A DNA stretch of 64,000 nucleotides from Pycnococcus provasolii (lineage: Eukaryota; Chlorophyta; Pseudoscourfieldiophyceae; Pseudoscourfieldiales), in assembly GCA_049487715.1 (NCBI GenBank), contig CP150546.1, forward strand, positions 868,001 to 932,000, given 5' to 3'. A program made the translations under genes and the position numbers. Under the pieces are notes generated by a model. That model saw only the letters and a program-made list of their open reading frames with translations. It made no database searches and was not told where the DNA came from. Of this stretch, positions 50,833-59,933 are shown piece after piece (the first letter of the stretch is position 1; each line of letters starts with the position of its first letter).

Positions 50833-50918
50833 AGCACTTGGCGTGATTTGCAAATGGGGGAGGGAAACTCCCCTAAGGGCGGAGCAGGCCTTGTTTTTTT
50901 TTGGAGGAGTTGATTTCG

Positions 50919-50957
50919 GGGTTAGGGTTAGGGGTTAGGGGTTAGGGGTTAGGGGTT
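50919..50957. repeat. Interstitial TTAGGG/TTAGGGG array
   Basis: Five or six GGGTTAG and GGGGTTAG units about 90 bp upstream of the start of the 1381-residue gene. Confidence 0.85.
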
Positions 50958-51076
50958 CGCAAGGGATTCGGGTTTTCCATTCGGGTTTTTTGCTTTGGGG
51001 TCATATGGTTGGCTCACGTCAGTCACATGCCTATATAGTCCTATGGTCTGATATCCGTAGTTTTTCGTTTTTAGAT

Positions 51077-51994
51077 TTAGAACGTCGTGAACACGCTCGC
51101 GGCACCCACCTGCGCGAAGATGGCGTACTTCTCCATAAAGTCTGGGAACTTCGAGAACTCAGACCACGTCGACTCAGCCGTCGCCATGTGACCCGCGACG
51201 TCCTCCGGCGCGACGTACGACTCCGACATGACGTAAAGGAAGTTGCCCGTCTCGCCCTGCTCCGGGTCCATCGGGTCGTTCAGCTCCTTGCCCTTGTTGA
51301 TGGAGAAGCTTGTCAGGTGCACCTTATCGGCGCCGTCCTTACCCATCACGTGCGTCTTGCGCATGAACGCCTCGTGGCTCTTCCAGAAGGCGTCGACTTC
51401 CTTCTCGTCGCTCGCCGGCACGCGCCAGATGACCTGAATGGTGGGTTCGCCGCGTTTGATATCGAACGCCTTGGATTCGTCGGTGAGGCACGTGAACACG
51501 CCGCACGTTCCAATCTGCGCCGCAACGTTGTACTTGGCCATGTAGTCACCCATCTGCGCCATGCCTTCCCACTCTTCTCCGGCAACCTTCATGTGGCCAG
51601 CGACGTCCTCCGGCGCGACGTATATCTCACTCATGATGTAGAGCAAGTTTCCACTCTCGCCTTTCTCCGGGTCCATCGGGTCGTTCAGCTCCTTGCCCTT
51701 CGCGATGTAGAACTCGAGAGCCCTTGGCGCTGCACTCGCTTCGCCAAACTCGCCAACGACGTGCGTTTTCTTCATGAACTCCTCGTGCGTCTTCCAGTAT
51801 TTGTCGATGGTTGCTTCGTCTTCTGCAGGTACACGCCAGACCATGTGAATGGTCGGTTTTCCCACGAGTCCACCAGTGCTGGCGCGCACCGCGCACTGTC
51901 TGCTCACACTTCGCGCTGAAGGACGTGCTCCTACATACGACGCTGGCCTCCTTAAGGCTGCCGCGGAGAGGGGGGTGCGCACTACGTTGGCCAT
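51077..51994 (-). CDS. Plastid-targeted protein with a duplicated domain
   Basis: 305 residues. Residues 1-45 (Ala/Arg/Ser-rich, ending near VRASTGG) form a transit peptide. Two copies of a roughly 120-residue domain follow, at about 46-165 and 182-300. Each has WRVPA near its start, W-K-HE-FM-KTHV, a KGKELNDPMDPE motif, GE-GN-LY-MSE-YVAPEDVAGHM, and a final A-Q-G-VF segment. Roughly half the positions match between copies. Size and alternation of strands and helices suggest a dimeric alpha/beta-barrel (ferredoxin-like) domain fused in tandem; this is inference. I do not recognise a characterised family. The intact KELNDPMDP loop in both copies hints at a conserved binding site. Confidence 0.65.
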   Translation of the reverse strand: MANVVRTPLSAAALRRPASYVGARPSARSVSRQCAVRASTGGLVGKPTIHMVWRVPAEDEATIDKYWKTHEEFMKKTHVVGEFGEASAAPRALEFYIAKGKELNDPMDPEKGESGNLLYIMSEIYVAPEDVAGHMKVAGEEWEGMAQMGDYMAKYNVAAQIGTCGVFTCLTDESKAFDIKRGEPTIQVIWRVPASDEKEVDAFWKSHEAFMRKTHVMGKDGADKVHLTSFSINKGKELNDPMDPEQGETGNFLYVMSESYVAPEDVAGHMATAESTWSEFSKFPDFMEKYAIFAQVGAASVFTTF

Positions 51995-52656
51995 GGATCC
52001 GTATGTATGTACTGTAGTGTAGAGTCACGAGAGTGCAATCCCTGACGTTGACAGAAGAACCGAGGTGGGCCGTGGGCGGAGAAAACGCGCGTGTCACGTG
52101 ATGCTTGCCGTGAACTCGGGGAGGGTAACGTGATGCAAGGGCCTGGCAAGTAGCCTACCTAGTCTATGCAAGTCAGCTCATTCATTGCCCAAGCTCCTAA
52201 ATCACCGTGATGCCATACCGGGTAGTCTACTGATTCATGGGCCGCGAACTTGATCAAAATACTTGGCACAAATACTGTATGCCCTTGATGCCTTGATTGC
52301 TCTTGATGGAGGCTCCTCAAGTGATGGGAAATTTCCTGGCATCCAAACCCCCAAACCAGATCCCCAAACCAAACCCCCAAACCCCCAAACCCCCAAACCA
52401 GATCCCCAAACCAAACCCCCAAACCAGATCCCCAAACCCCCAAACGGAACCTCAATCAACCCCGACAGGTTAGTTACCCCGACTGTTCTGTTCGACAAAG
52501 GTTGAATTGGTCCCACGCAAATCCCCGACTGGAAACAAACAAAAAAAATCTTTTTTCGGATAACAACCACCACACACCCTCGAAGTCGAAGTCGAAGTAC
52601 GTTGTCGTTTATAATTCTCACAGCTATATCACATCTCGAATATTTATATTAATAAT
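51995..52656. other. Divergent region with CCCCAAAC tandem repeats
   Basis: 662 bp. A tandem run of CCCCAAAC and CCAGATCCCCAAA words spans 52341-52446. No gene. Confidence 0.6.
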
Positions 52657-53493
52657 ATGTCTTCTTCTGCGGTCGGATACGAGTCGTCCTCGCAAAGCTG
52701 GCGTTTTCAAGGCCGCGCGCTCTACCACCTCTCATTAATACACGCTGACACCGCACGCAGTCACATACCCAAGCACCTTCAAAACCAACTCGTCGTGTTC
52801 CCAGGAAACGTCACGCTCGGTGGGTACTACCTCGCGCACTACGATGATAGCCCCGCGGGGGCGTTCGACGAACTCGTCGTCATGGCAGGACTCGTATGGG
52901 ACGGGCCGCTGAGCTGCGCATGGGCGAAGCGCGTGCTCGTCAATAGCACGGAGGCGTACAAGCACGGCAAGCGCACGTGCGGCCTTCCGTCGGGACGGGC
53001 AAAGTTCGAGCACAGCCATGAAGAGAAAACCACCGCGTGGTGGGATGCAAAGACGCCCGGCGTTCTGCGTGTCACGTCTCGTGAAGGGCCAGATAGAGGG
53101 CACAAGGCGCACATCGTCGTTCCTGCACTAAAGGATGCGCACAAAAAGCCCGCGCCGCCCATACGCCTCGCCATGCCGAGCTTTTCAGGTTGCACACCGC
53201 ACTGTCCGGACTTGCTCAAATATGCGCTGCAGCTCAAGGCGAAGGTGCACATTCTTCCACACCACCGCGAAATGCACGCGGAAACGCGCCAGCTGAGCAA
53301 GAAGGATGCCTCTCTGCATCCTGAATTTATGCACGGAAGGCCGGTTGTCACGCTGCTTTTCGATCGGCTCGACATGCACGTGGACAAGCCTGCACGCGTT
53401 GCGTCTCAGAATCCTAAGCAGCAAGCTGAGCGGGCGACGTTCGCACCACTCGCCCATCTCGCGCGTTGGCGTCCATGGCCTTTGCAGCGATAG
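52657..53493 (+). CDS. NXD1-like protein needed for neoxanthin formation
   Basis: 278 residues. The sequence WRFQGRALYHLSLIHADTAR, the LGGYYLAHYDDSPAGAFDEL segment, VWDGPLSCAWAKRVLVNS and the later MPSFSGCTPHCPDLLKY follow plant NXD1 (NEOXANTHIN-DEFICIENT 1) closely. The fold is related to acetoacetate decarboxylase. NXD1 is required for neoxanthin accumulation in land plants, though its exact chemistry is not settled. No clear transit peptide is present. The gene implies that the alga makes neoxanthin or a related allenic carotenoid. Its stop is 71 bp from that of the E2 gene. Confidence 0.8.
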   Translation: MSSSAVGYESSSQSWRFQGRALYHLSLIHADTARSHIPKHLQNQLVVFPGNVTLGGYYLAHYDDSPAGAFDELVVMAGLVWDGPLSCAWAKRVLVNSTEAYKHGKRTCGLPSGRAKFEHSHEEKTTAWWDAKTPGVLRVTSREGPDRGHKAHIVVPALKDAHKKPAPPIRLAMPSFSGCTPHCPDLLKYALQLKAKVHILPHHREMHAETRQLSKKDASLHPEFMHGRPVVTLLFDRLDMHVDKPARVASQNPKQQAERATFAPLAHLARWRPWPLQR

Positions 53494-53564
53494 TGCACGA
53501 CGTGATGCACACTGACGACGGCGCTAGTCTAGCGAGTAAATTTTATTATTGTACTTACATGGAT

Positions 53565-54470
53565 TCACACATCACCGACAATGAGCGGCACGAGGAGCAC
53601 CGCAAGCAGCGCGACGAATACCGCCATCCTCACTAGGCTGTTGTGCTGCAGTGCATCTCCGAGTGCAACCGCGACTGCATTTGGCCCCACTTGCTCTCGT
53701 GCGTCACTGTTCACGGCTCCTTGTGCGCCACCGTTCTGCGCGTTCGCCTCCGCCGCCGCCTTGGCCTGTTCGTCCCTTCGCTGTTGTTCCTCGACCCACT
53801 CGGGGAAGAGTTTGCGGAACGTCGCGTTAGCGACGTTGTGTCGCAGTGACTTGGCCGCGAGTCGTCGTCGTTCTGCCGTGGACGCGGTGATGGATCCTGC
53901 GGTGGGTGCTTCCTCGTACATGAAGCTCCTGAGTCCGTTTAAGATGGATGCGACGGACCACATGGGGTTCCACGTTTCTGGGTGAAAGTCGCTCATGGAG
54001 AGGCACAAGCGCGTGGACGTCGCGAATCTCCCGTTGGGCGTGAGCACGTAGATGGCGGGCGGCTTGTACCTGTAATTTGATACATCATAAGGAAATATGG
54101 CGGGGTGAAGGATTGGATAGAGGAAGGGGAGAAGTGAGTTGAGCAAAGGAGCACAAAAGGATCGAAGTTTAGGGATAGCGCCATACAAAAAACCAAGACA
54201 CAACCCAACAAGCAAAAAAAAAGCAAAAAACAGTAAAATTACGTACGGATATTCACTTGGAAACACGACTTTTCCGTGGTACACCCCCCCTTCGTATGGC
54301 GATTCCGGTGAACCTTTGAGTACATAGTGCCATTCCAAAATCGACTTCTCACAAGGGTGTGCAATGATATCAGGAACGGGGTCACGCAGAAGTGCCCTAT
54401 ATTCTTTCTGCAAACGATTGATGCAAGATTTGTCCGCAAACGAATGACCAGATGCAGATGCAGAAGGCAT
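53565..54470 (-). CDS. UBE2J-type ubiquitin-conjugating enzyme, tail-anchored (two exons)
   Basis: Exons are 54470-54247 and 54069-53565; the 177-nt intron has donor GTACGT and acceptor TACAG. The splice restores PSEYPYKPPAIYVLTPNGRF, the E2 core. The catalytic Cys is in TRLCLSMSDFHPETWNP, the variant active site of UBC6/UBE2J2, which lacks the usual HPN motif. A Gln/Ala-rich linker leads to a C-terminal hydrophobic anchor (MAVFVALLAVLLVPLIVG). Product 242 residues. These E2s work at the ER membrane in ERAD with E3s such as Doa10/HRD1. The start was taken at MPSASASGHSF. Confidence 0.9.
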   Translation of the reverse strand: MPSASASGHSFADKSCINRLQKEYRALLRDPVPDIIAHPCEKSILEWHYVLKGSPESPYEGGVYHGKVVFPSEYPYVILLFFAFFLLVGLCLGFLYGAIPKLRSFCAPLLNSLLPFLYPILHPAIFPYDVSNYRYKPPAIYVLTPNGRFATSTRLCLSMSDFHPETWNPMWSVASILNGLRSFMYEEAPTAGSITASTAERRRLAAKSLRHNVANATFRKLFPEWVEEQQRRDEQAKAAAEANAQNGGAQGAVNSDAREQVGPNAVAVALGDALQHNSLVRMAVFVALLAVLLVPLIVGDV

Positions 54471-55354
54471 GATGATAAATAGGGTACCTGAAATATTCCT
54501 ACTACTGTACTCTCGAGACCAGCAAGCCGGAAGTAACAAGACTTACGATAGAGGAGTACACCACCAAGACTTTCAAAAGACACTTACAGGAGATGATTCC
54601 TCAATGATGCTTCGAGTACAAGACTTATAGAGACTTATTTTATATATGGAATAGGAATAGGGAGCAAGCCTTATGGAATGCGTGCTGTTGTGATTTGTCC
54701 GTCGACGAGTTGGAGAATGATGAAGATGGCGATGCGATGCGCGGCCACCTAGAGGGGGGAGGGAGCGTTGGTGGAACTTTCAAGGGGGGGGGGGGGAGGA
54801 GTTCGACCGACCCTATGAGGAAACCTTTATGAGGAAGGGATCTTTAAAGGGGGGAGGAAATTAGGGGTTTAGTTTAGGGGTTAGGGGGTTAGGGACAAGG
54901 GCATATTTTTAATCCGTGTAGCGGTGTAGGGGAACTGGTTAGGGTACTTACTGTACTGTACTGTTGAGGTCCCTCTGTTGAGGGAAGTAGGGAATTAGTT
55001 TAGGGGTTAGTTTAGGGGTTAGGGTTCCCGGTACAAGAAAGCCCTACGATAAATGATTGAAATGGGTGCGGTAGGGTTACTCTTAGGGTTCCCGGTAAAA
55101 CCCTGAATGGTTGCGGTAGGGTTTATGAGTAAGGGAATAAGGAGGGAGTAAGGGATCGGGGGTAGGGGTTTAGGGGTTAGTTAAATCTTAGGGGTTAGGG
55201 TTCCCGGTACAAGAAAGCCCTACGATAAATGATTGAAAGGGGTGCGGTAGGGTTAGGGTTCTGAGGTTGACGCGTCTCGTTTTGTTTTTCCCCTCCCCAA
55301 GCCTCTTGTTGGTTCGTCCATTTCATTCTCCTGCTTCGTTCCGCGTAGGTATCT
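54471..55354. other. Divergent region with degenerate TTAGGG repeats and a 65-bp duplication
   Basis: 884 bp between the E2 and CK2 genes. TTAGGG/TTAGGGG-type words cluster at 54860-54896, 54995-55025, 55160-55200 and 55250-55260. A segment with the word GTTCCCGGTACAAGAAAGCC is present at about 55015-55079 and again at 55190-55254, and each copy includes a CTACGATA word (55044 and 55220). No gene. Confidence 0.7.
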
Positions 55355-56758
55355 ATGGCGACTCAGCGCATAGGTCGCAGTGTTCGCACGAAGACGCCTG
55401 ACACTCAAAGCAAGTCACGCATATACAGAGACATCTGCGTGAACCGTCCTCGGGACTACAGTGACTACGAAAGTCTGGTGGTGTCGTGGGGTGACCAGGA
55501 CGACTACGAAGTCGTACGTAAAGTAGGACGAGGGAAGTACTCGGAAGTCTTTGAAGGTGTGAATGTTGTAAATGGTGAGAAGTGTGTTGTGAAAGTGCTG
55601 AAACCTGTCAAGAAGAAGAAAATTAAAAGAGAAATCAAAATTCTACAGTACGTTTGTTTGTTTTTGATTTGATTTGATTTGGTTTGTGATTTTTTTGTTT
55701 TGTTTTGTGTTTTTGTGATTTTGTGTTTTTGTGTGATTTTTTTGTTTTGTGTGTGTGTTTTTGTGGTTTGGTTGACAAGTATTGTGGCTCATGTAGTTGC
55801 CATCGTAACGTTTCACCACAAAACAAAGGTGTGAATGCGCGCCTTGGTTTCCTCTATGTTTTGTTTTGTTTGTTTCAAAGGAAAAGAACCAAGTCAGCTA
55901 ACAAACAAACAAACAAACAAACAAACAAACGTCTGTCTTTGCAGAAACCTGTGCGGAGGTCCGAATATCATACGCCTGCTCGACGTCGTGCGTGACCCGC
56001 AGAGTAAAACGCCTTCGCTCATCTTCGAGTACATCAACAACGTCGACTTCCGCGTCCTGTACCCCACGCTCAGTGACTTTGACATACGGTTCTACATCCT
56101 CGAACTCCTCAAGGCGCTCGACTACTGCCACAGCCAGGGAATCATTCACCGAGACGTCAAGCCTCACAACGTCATGATCGACCACGAAAGGCGCCAGCTC
56201 AGACTCATCGACTGGGGACTCGCGGAGTTCTACCACCCAGGGTTCGAGTACAACGTGCGCGTCGCAAGTCGCTACTTCAAGGGACCAGAACTGCTCGTAG
56301 ACCTCATGGACTACGACTACAGCCTCGACATGTGGAGCCTCGGGTGCATGCTCGCAGGCATCGTCTTCCGCAAGGAGCCATTCTTCTACGGACACGACAA
56401 CTACGATCAGCTGGTGAAAATCGCCAAGGTGATGGGAACCGACGACCTCTACGCCTACCTGTCCAAATACTCCATCGAACTCGACCCGCATCTCGAGGCG
56501 CTTGTCGGACGGCACTCGAAGAAGCCGTGGCCGCGCTTCACAACTTCCGAAAATGCTCACCTCGTGAGCGCCGAGGCGATCGAGCTTCTCGACGCTCTGC
56601 TTCGGTATGATCACCAGGATCGCGTCACCGCGCGGGAGGCGCAGGATATGGCGTACTTTGCGCCCGTGCGCGAGGCGGCGGCGGCGGCAGCGGCGGCGGC
56701 GGGTGGAGCAGGGGCAGCTGCTCAGCCCGGCGCGCATGCACAGGTGGCTGAGGCGTGA
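55355..56758 (+). CDS. Casein kinase 2 catalytic subunit alpha (two exons)
   Basis: Exon 1 is 55355-55647 and exon 2 55945-56758; the 297-nt intron has donor GTACGT and acceptor TGCAG. The product is 368 residues. CK2 hallmarks: the basic cluster [22 protein letters not shown] glycine loop, catalytic [10 protein letters not shown], and DWG in place of the usual [15 protein letters not shown] in the activation segment and the conserved C-lobe are intact. The intron has T/G-rich stretches and a (CAAA)n run at 55907-55930. The C-terminus ends in an Ala/Gly-rich tail. CK2 is a constitutive Ser/Thr kinase acting on acidic sites in nucleus and cytosol. Confidence 0.93.
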
Positions 56759-57301
56759 TCTGGCGCAGGCGGGGATCCCTCATTCAGTAATGAAGTTGCA
56801 CATTAGTTTGTCCAACGGTCGTCCATTCACATCATTCACTTTCACCATTCAGCCCATTCACCGGTGTCATTCACTTCGCGTTTTTGTTCATGGTGCAGGT
56901 GATTTCGAAGGTTGTATCACTCTATCAGGGCGCTTTCGTTGGCGTAGTGAGGGCTCCGGTTGCGACTTGTTTTCGTTGATGTCGTTGCCATCGCCACCAA
57001 CCGTGCATCAACACGATGAATCAAGGGTCAGACTTACGACTCTACCTGCCACTAGAGCAGTATCTAGAGGAGTGCAATTAGAGGAGTAAGAAGAATGCGC
57101 AAACACAAACCACACCCACACCCAACAAACCACACCCACAACGATACGATCAAATCAATGGCGTCATCAAAAAGAATGGTCAAAAGAACGGGCACTGAGT
57201 GCGCCTTACCACCATTATCATGTTATGTATATGTATACGTGAAAAGACGTTTTCAGTTGAGCCCATTTTCCCTTTCTTTGATTTTTAAGCCAACTTTGAA
57301 C
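56759..57301. other. Convergent intergenic region, no gene seen
   Basis: 543 bp between two stops. CACACCCA repeats lie at 57102-57140. There are no telomere-like arrays. Confidence 0.45.
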
Positions 57302-58627
57302 TCAGCCGCGCCACCACAGCAGGAACTCGCCGAACGTGATGGTGCCCGTGTCGTTGCGGTCGAGCTGCTTCGTCGCCTGGTGCAGCTGGTCAGGATTCAG
57401 CTCCACGCCGAGACGGCGCATCAGCGTGTCGAGGAAGCTGAGCTTGATGGCGCCCGAAGCATCCGTGTCGAGCGCGGAGAATTGCCTCTCAATCTCCTTC
57501 TCATCCGGCTCGCTTGCCGCAGGAGGTGCGCTCGCGGACGCGCCGGACGAAGCTGGTGCCGATGCTCGCACCACCGGCGGCTTCGGCCCGCGCGTTGACA
57601 GTCGGTCGACGCTTCTGCGCGCGCTCGCCTTGTCCTTCACGCCCAGAGCCTTCTCGAGCTCCTGGTACGCCGCCTTCTGCGCCTCCTGCTTCGCCTTGAG
57701 CCGCTCAATCAGCTCGAGCTCCTTCTGCGCCATCTTCTGCAGATCCCTCTCCTGCTTCTCCTTTTTCCGAATCTCCGACACGATGCGCTCCTCGTACTCT
57801 TCCTTGAACTTGCTGGACATGACCGTCTTCTCCTCTGACATTTTCTTCTTGAACATCGTCTGCTGCGTTCGAATCACCTCCTTCGATTCGAGAGCCTTCT
57901 TGCGCTCCAGCACTCTCATCTCAGCAATGCGGCGCTCGTGCTCCTCCGCCTCCACCTTCGTCTCGCGGCCAGCCGCCTTCTTCTTCAGCGCGAGGCTCTG
58001 CTCCGCCTCCGCCTTGCGTCGCTCGTTCTCTAGCTTTATCAGGCGGTGCTTTTCTGCCTGTGCCTGCACCTCCGCGACGAGTCTAAGCGAGTGCTCCCGT
58101 TTCTCCTCCACCTTCCGCTCGTTACGCTCGCGGAGCTCCATCACCTCTGCCGCACGCTTGCGCGTCTCCTCGATGCGCTTCTCTGCCTTCTTCTCCTCCA
58201 TCATGAGCTGCTTGACGCGGTTGCTCAACCGCTGCGCATCCTCCTCGGCAGCCTTGGCCGCGCGCTGCATCTCGAAGAGGCGCGTTCCTCCCTCGGTCCT
58301 GTCCGTTCGCACGGACGTGACGGAGCCCGCCGCTCGTGGTATGGACCTCAGCGAGGCTGAAGCGCGCGGCGCGGACACCGCGGGTTCCGTCGACGGCGTG
58401 GGAGCGGCCGGTTCTGATTCCGCAGCCGGCTGCGACGCCGGCTGTGTAGGCGCGGGCGCTGCCGCCTCTGCTGGCGCCGGCTGCTGTGCGGGCGCGTCAT
58501 TCAGCTCGACCGCGGGTGCGGATGCTGTCGGCGCCTTTTCGGTTCCTGCGGAGACTTGTGCTTCTTCAGCAGCACCTGATACCTCCGGCTGTGTTACGGG
58601 AGCGAGAGGCGCATCCACCTCCGCCAT
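57302..58627 (-). CDS. Coiled-coil protein with C-terminal EF-hand pair
   Basis: 441 residues, single exon. Residues 1-95 are Ala/Pro-rich and low-complexity. A long charged coiled coil runs from about 115 to 330 (rich in KAEKRIEE, RRKAEAEQ, KKEKQERD). The last 65 residues hold two EF-hand helices: QFSALDTDASGAIKLSFLD and QLDRNDTGTITFGEFLLWW. The first loop looks able to bind calcium, the second more weakly. The arrangement resembles some ciliary or basal-body proteins of algae, but no named family could be assigned. Confidence 0.65.
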   Translation of the reverse strand: MAEVDAPLAPVTQPEVSGAAEEAQVSAGTEKAPTASAPAVELNDAPAQQPAPAEAAAPAPTQPASQPAAESEPAAPTPSTEPAVSAPRASASLRSIPRAAGSVTSVRTDRTEGGTRLFEMQRAAKAAEEDAQRLSNRVKQLMMEEKKAEKRIEETRKRAAEVMELRERNERKVEEKREHSLRLVAEVQAQAEKHRLIKLENERRKAEAEQSLALKKKAAGRETKVEAEEHERRIAEMRVLERKKALESKEVIRTQQTMFKKKMSEEKTVMSSKFKEEYEERIVSEIRKKEKQERDLQKMAQKELELIERLKAKQEAQKAAYQELEKALGVKDKASARRSVDRLSTRGPKPPVVRASAPASSGASASAPPAASEPDEKEIERQFSALDTDASGAIKLSFLDTLMRRLGVELNPDQLHQATKQLDRNDTGTITFGEFLLWWRG

Positions 58628-59933
58628 TCTTCCAGGTCTTGAGCTCCTAAGGTACTTCTTCTTTCAGGTTTCACCTGAGCGAGCAGCTTAAATAGCGGTG
58701 CACTGTACGTGGTAATACCTGCTCTGGAGCTACGAGCTTGAGCTTGCAACAAACTCGCTGTTAACAAGTGGCCGCAACACCACCGTGTACACACAACTCC
58801 AAACAACTCTGTACTCTTACACCCTTAAGCCGGAGGCCGGCAAGCACCAAGTGGAACCTCAAAGAAATAATAAGTCGCTCTCAAAGAAATGAGCTCCGAG
58901 GAGCTCAGGAAACCACGAGGGCTCAGGCTCAGGCTCAGAGAGCTGAGGCTCAAGAAACAGGCGGTGGGCTCGAACTTACAGTAAAGCCTTTACCTCTACG
59001 ATAGAGAGACTCGCCCTCGAGGAGCTGCTCCAGGTTCCAGGTTCCTTCGTCAAGGTGCCTCACACTCTCACACTCTCACAGGGCCTCGAGCCCTTGACGT
59101 GTTGGCAGAGCTCTTTGTGGGCCTTGCTCTTCCTCTCCGTTCCGCGGCGTATGATGAGGAACTACGAACTACGATACAGGACTGACTGTCTGGAGAGAGA
59201 GTCTTGGAGACCTCTTTCGGCGACCCAGTTGTCTCCAATCAACGAAGAGGGAACCTTACCGGCCTACAGAGTACAGGCTATCGTAGGGTCTTGTGTCTTG
59301 TGTGTTGCCAACTGCTGAGGCCAGGTGCTGAGGACTGGACTCACTCGAGAATTCTCGACGAGGTGTCTCGTTGCACCAAGATGCTGACCGGTCGGGTCAG
59401 GTGGTCGGGTCGGCCTATGCAAGCTCGAGCTTGTCCGCAAGCTTCAAGCAAGAGCGTTGGCTTTCGCCAGTTCGCCGTAGCACAGCCGAGCTGTCGTTCA
59501 CCGGTGGAGACTGGAGCAGTACCCTACTGGAGAGGAGGAGGCAACCGGCAGTTTTCCGCCCTATCACCTGCCCTAAACCTGCCCTATCATAGGTGTGTGT
59601 CTGTTGCCTGGAAGGTAAGTTTATGAAAGATTTCTATTTCGAGATTCGGAAAGGTAAGTTTAAGGTGGGGTCACCTCCCCCTCCCCCAACCGGGTAACCC
59701 TAACCCTAACCCTAACCTCCTCCCGCCCTTATTTCCGATTTCCTCCGCCATCGCCGCCATCACTCACCCTGATGGCGTGTTGCGATGAAGTTCCCCGACC
59801 TTACACATGTATGTATGTGCGACATATGCCACGCCATGTTCGTCTTGAGTCTCGAAGAAAGAGAAGCGGTGGCTGTTAACTGAACTTACCTCCTTTCATC
59901 CACCTTCTTTCTGAAGTTAAGTGATACCTTTAC
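58628..59933. other. Long intergenic region ahead of the duplicated locus
   Basis: 1.3 kb. CTACGATA words occur at 58996-59003, 59169-59176 and, on the minus strand, 59279-59286. A CCCTAA array is at 59692-59719. A GGCTCA-type repeat is at 58920-58952. A 27-bp string starting ATCACTCACCCTGATGG (59758-59785) recurs with one change at 62670-62696 and seems to mark the left end of the duplicated unit. No coding-like ORF. Confidence 0.55.

Noticed and set aside
57336-58691. 451-codon plus-strand open frame
   Set aside because: Antisense to the coiled-coil/EF-hand gene. Low-complexity Ser/Phe/Arg product, and no conservation signal.
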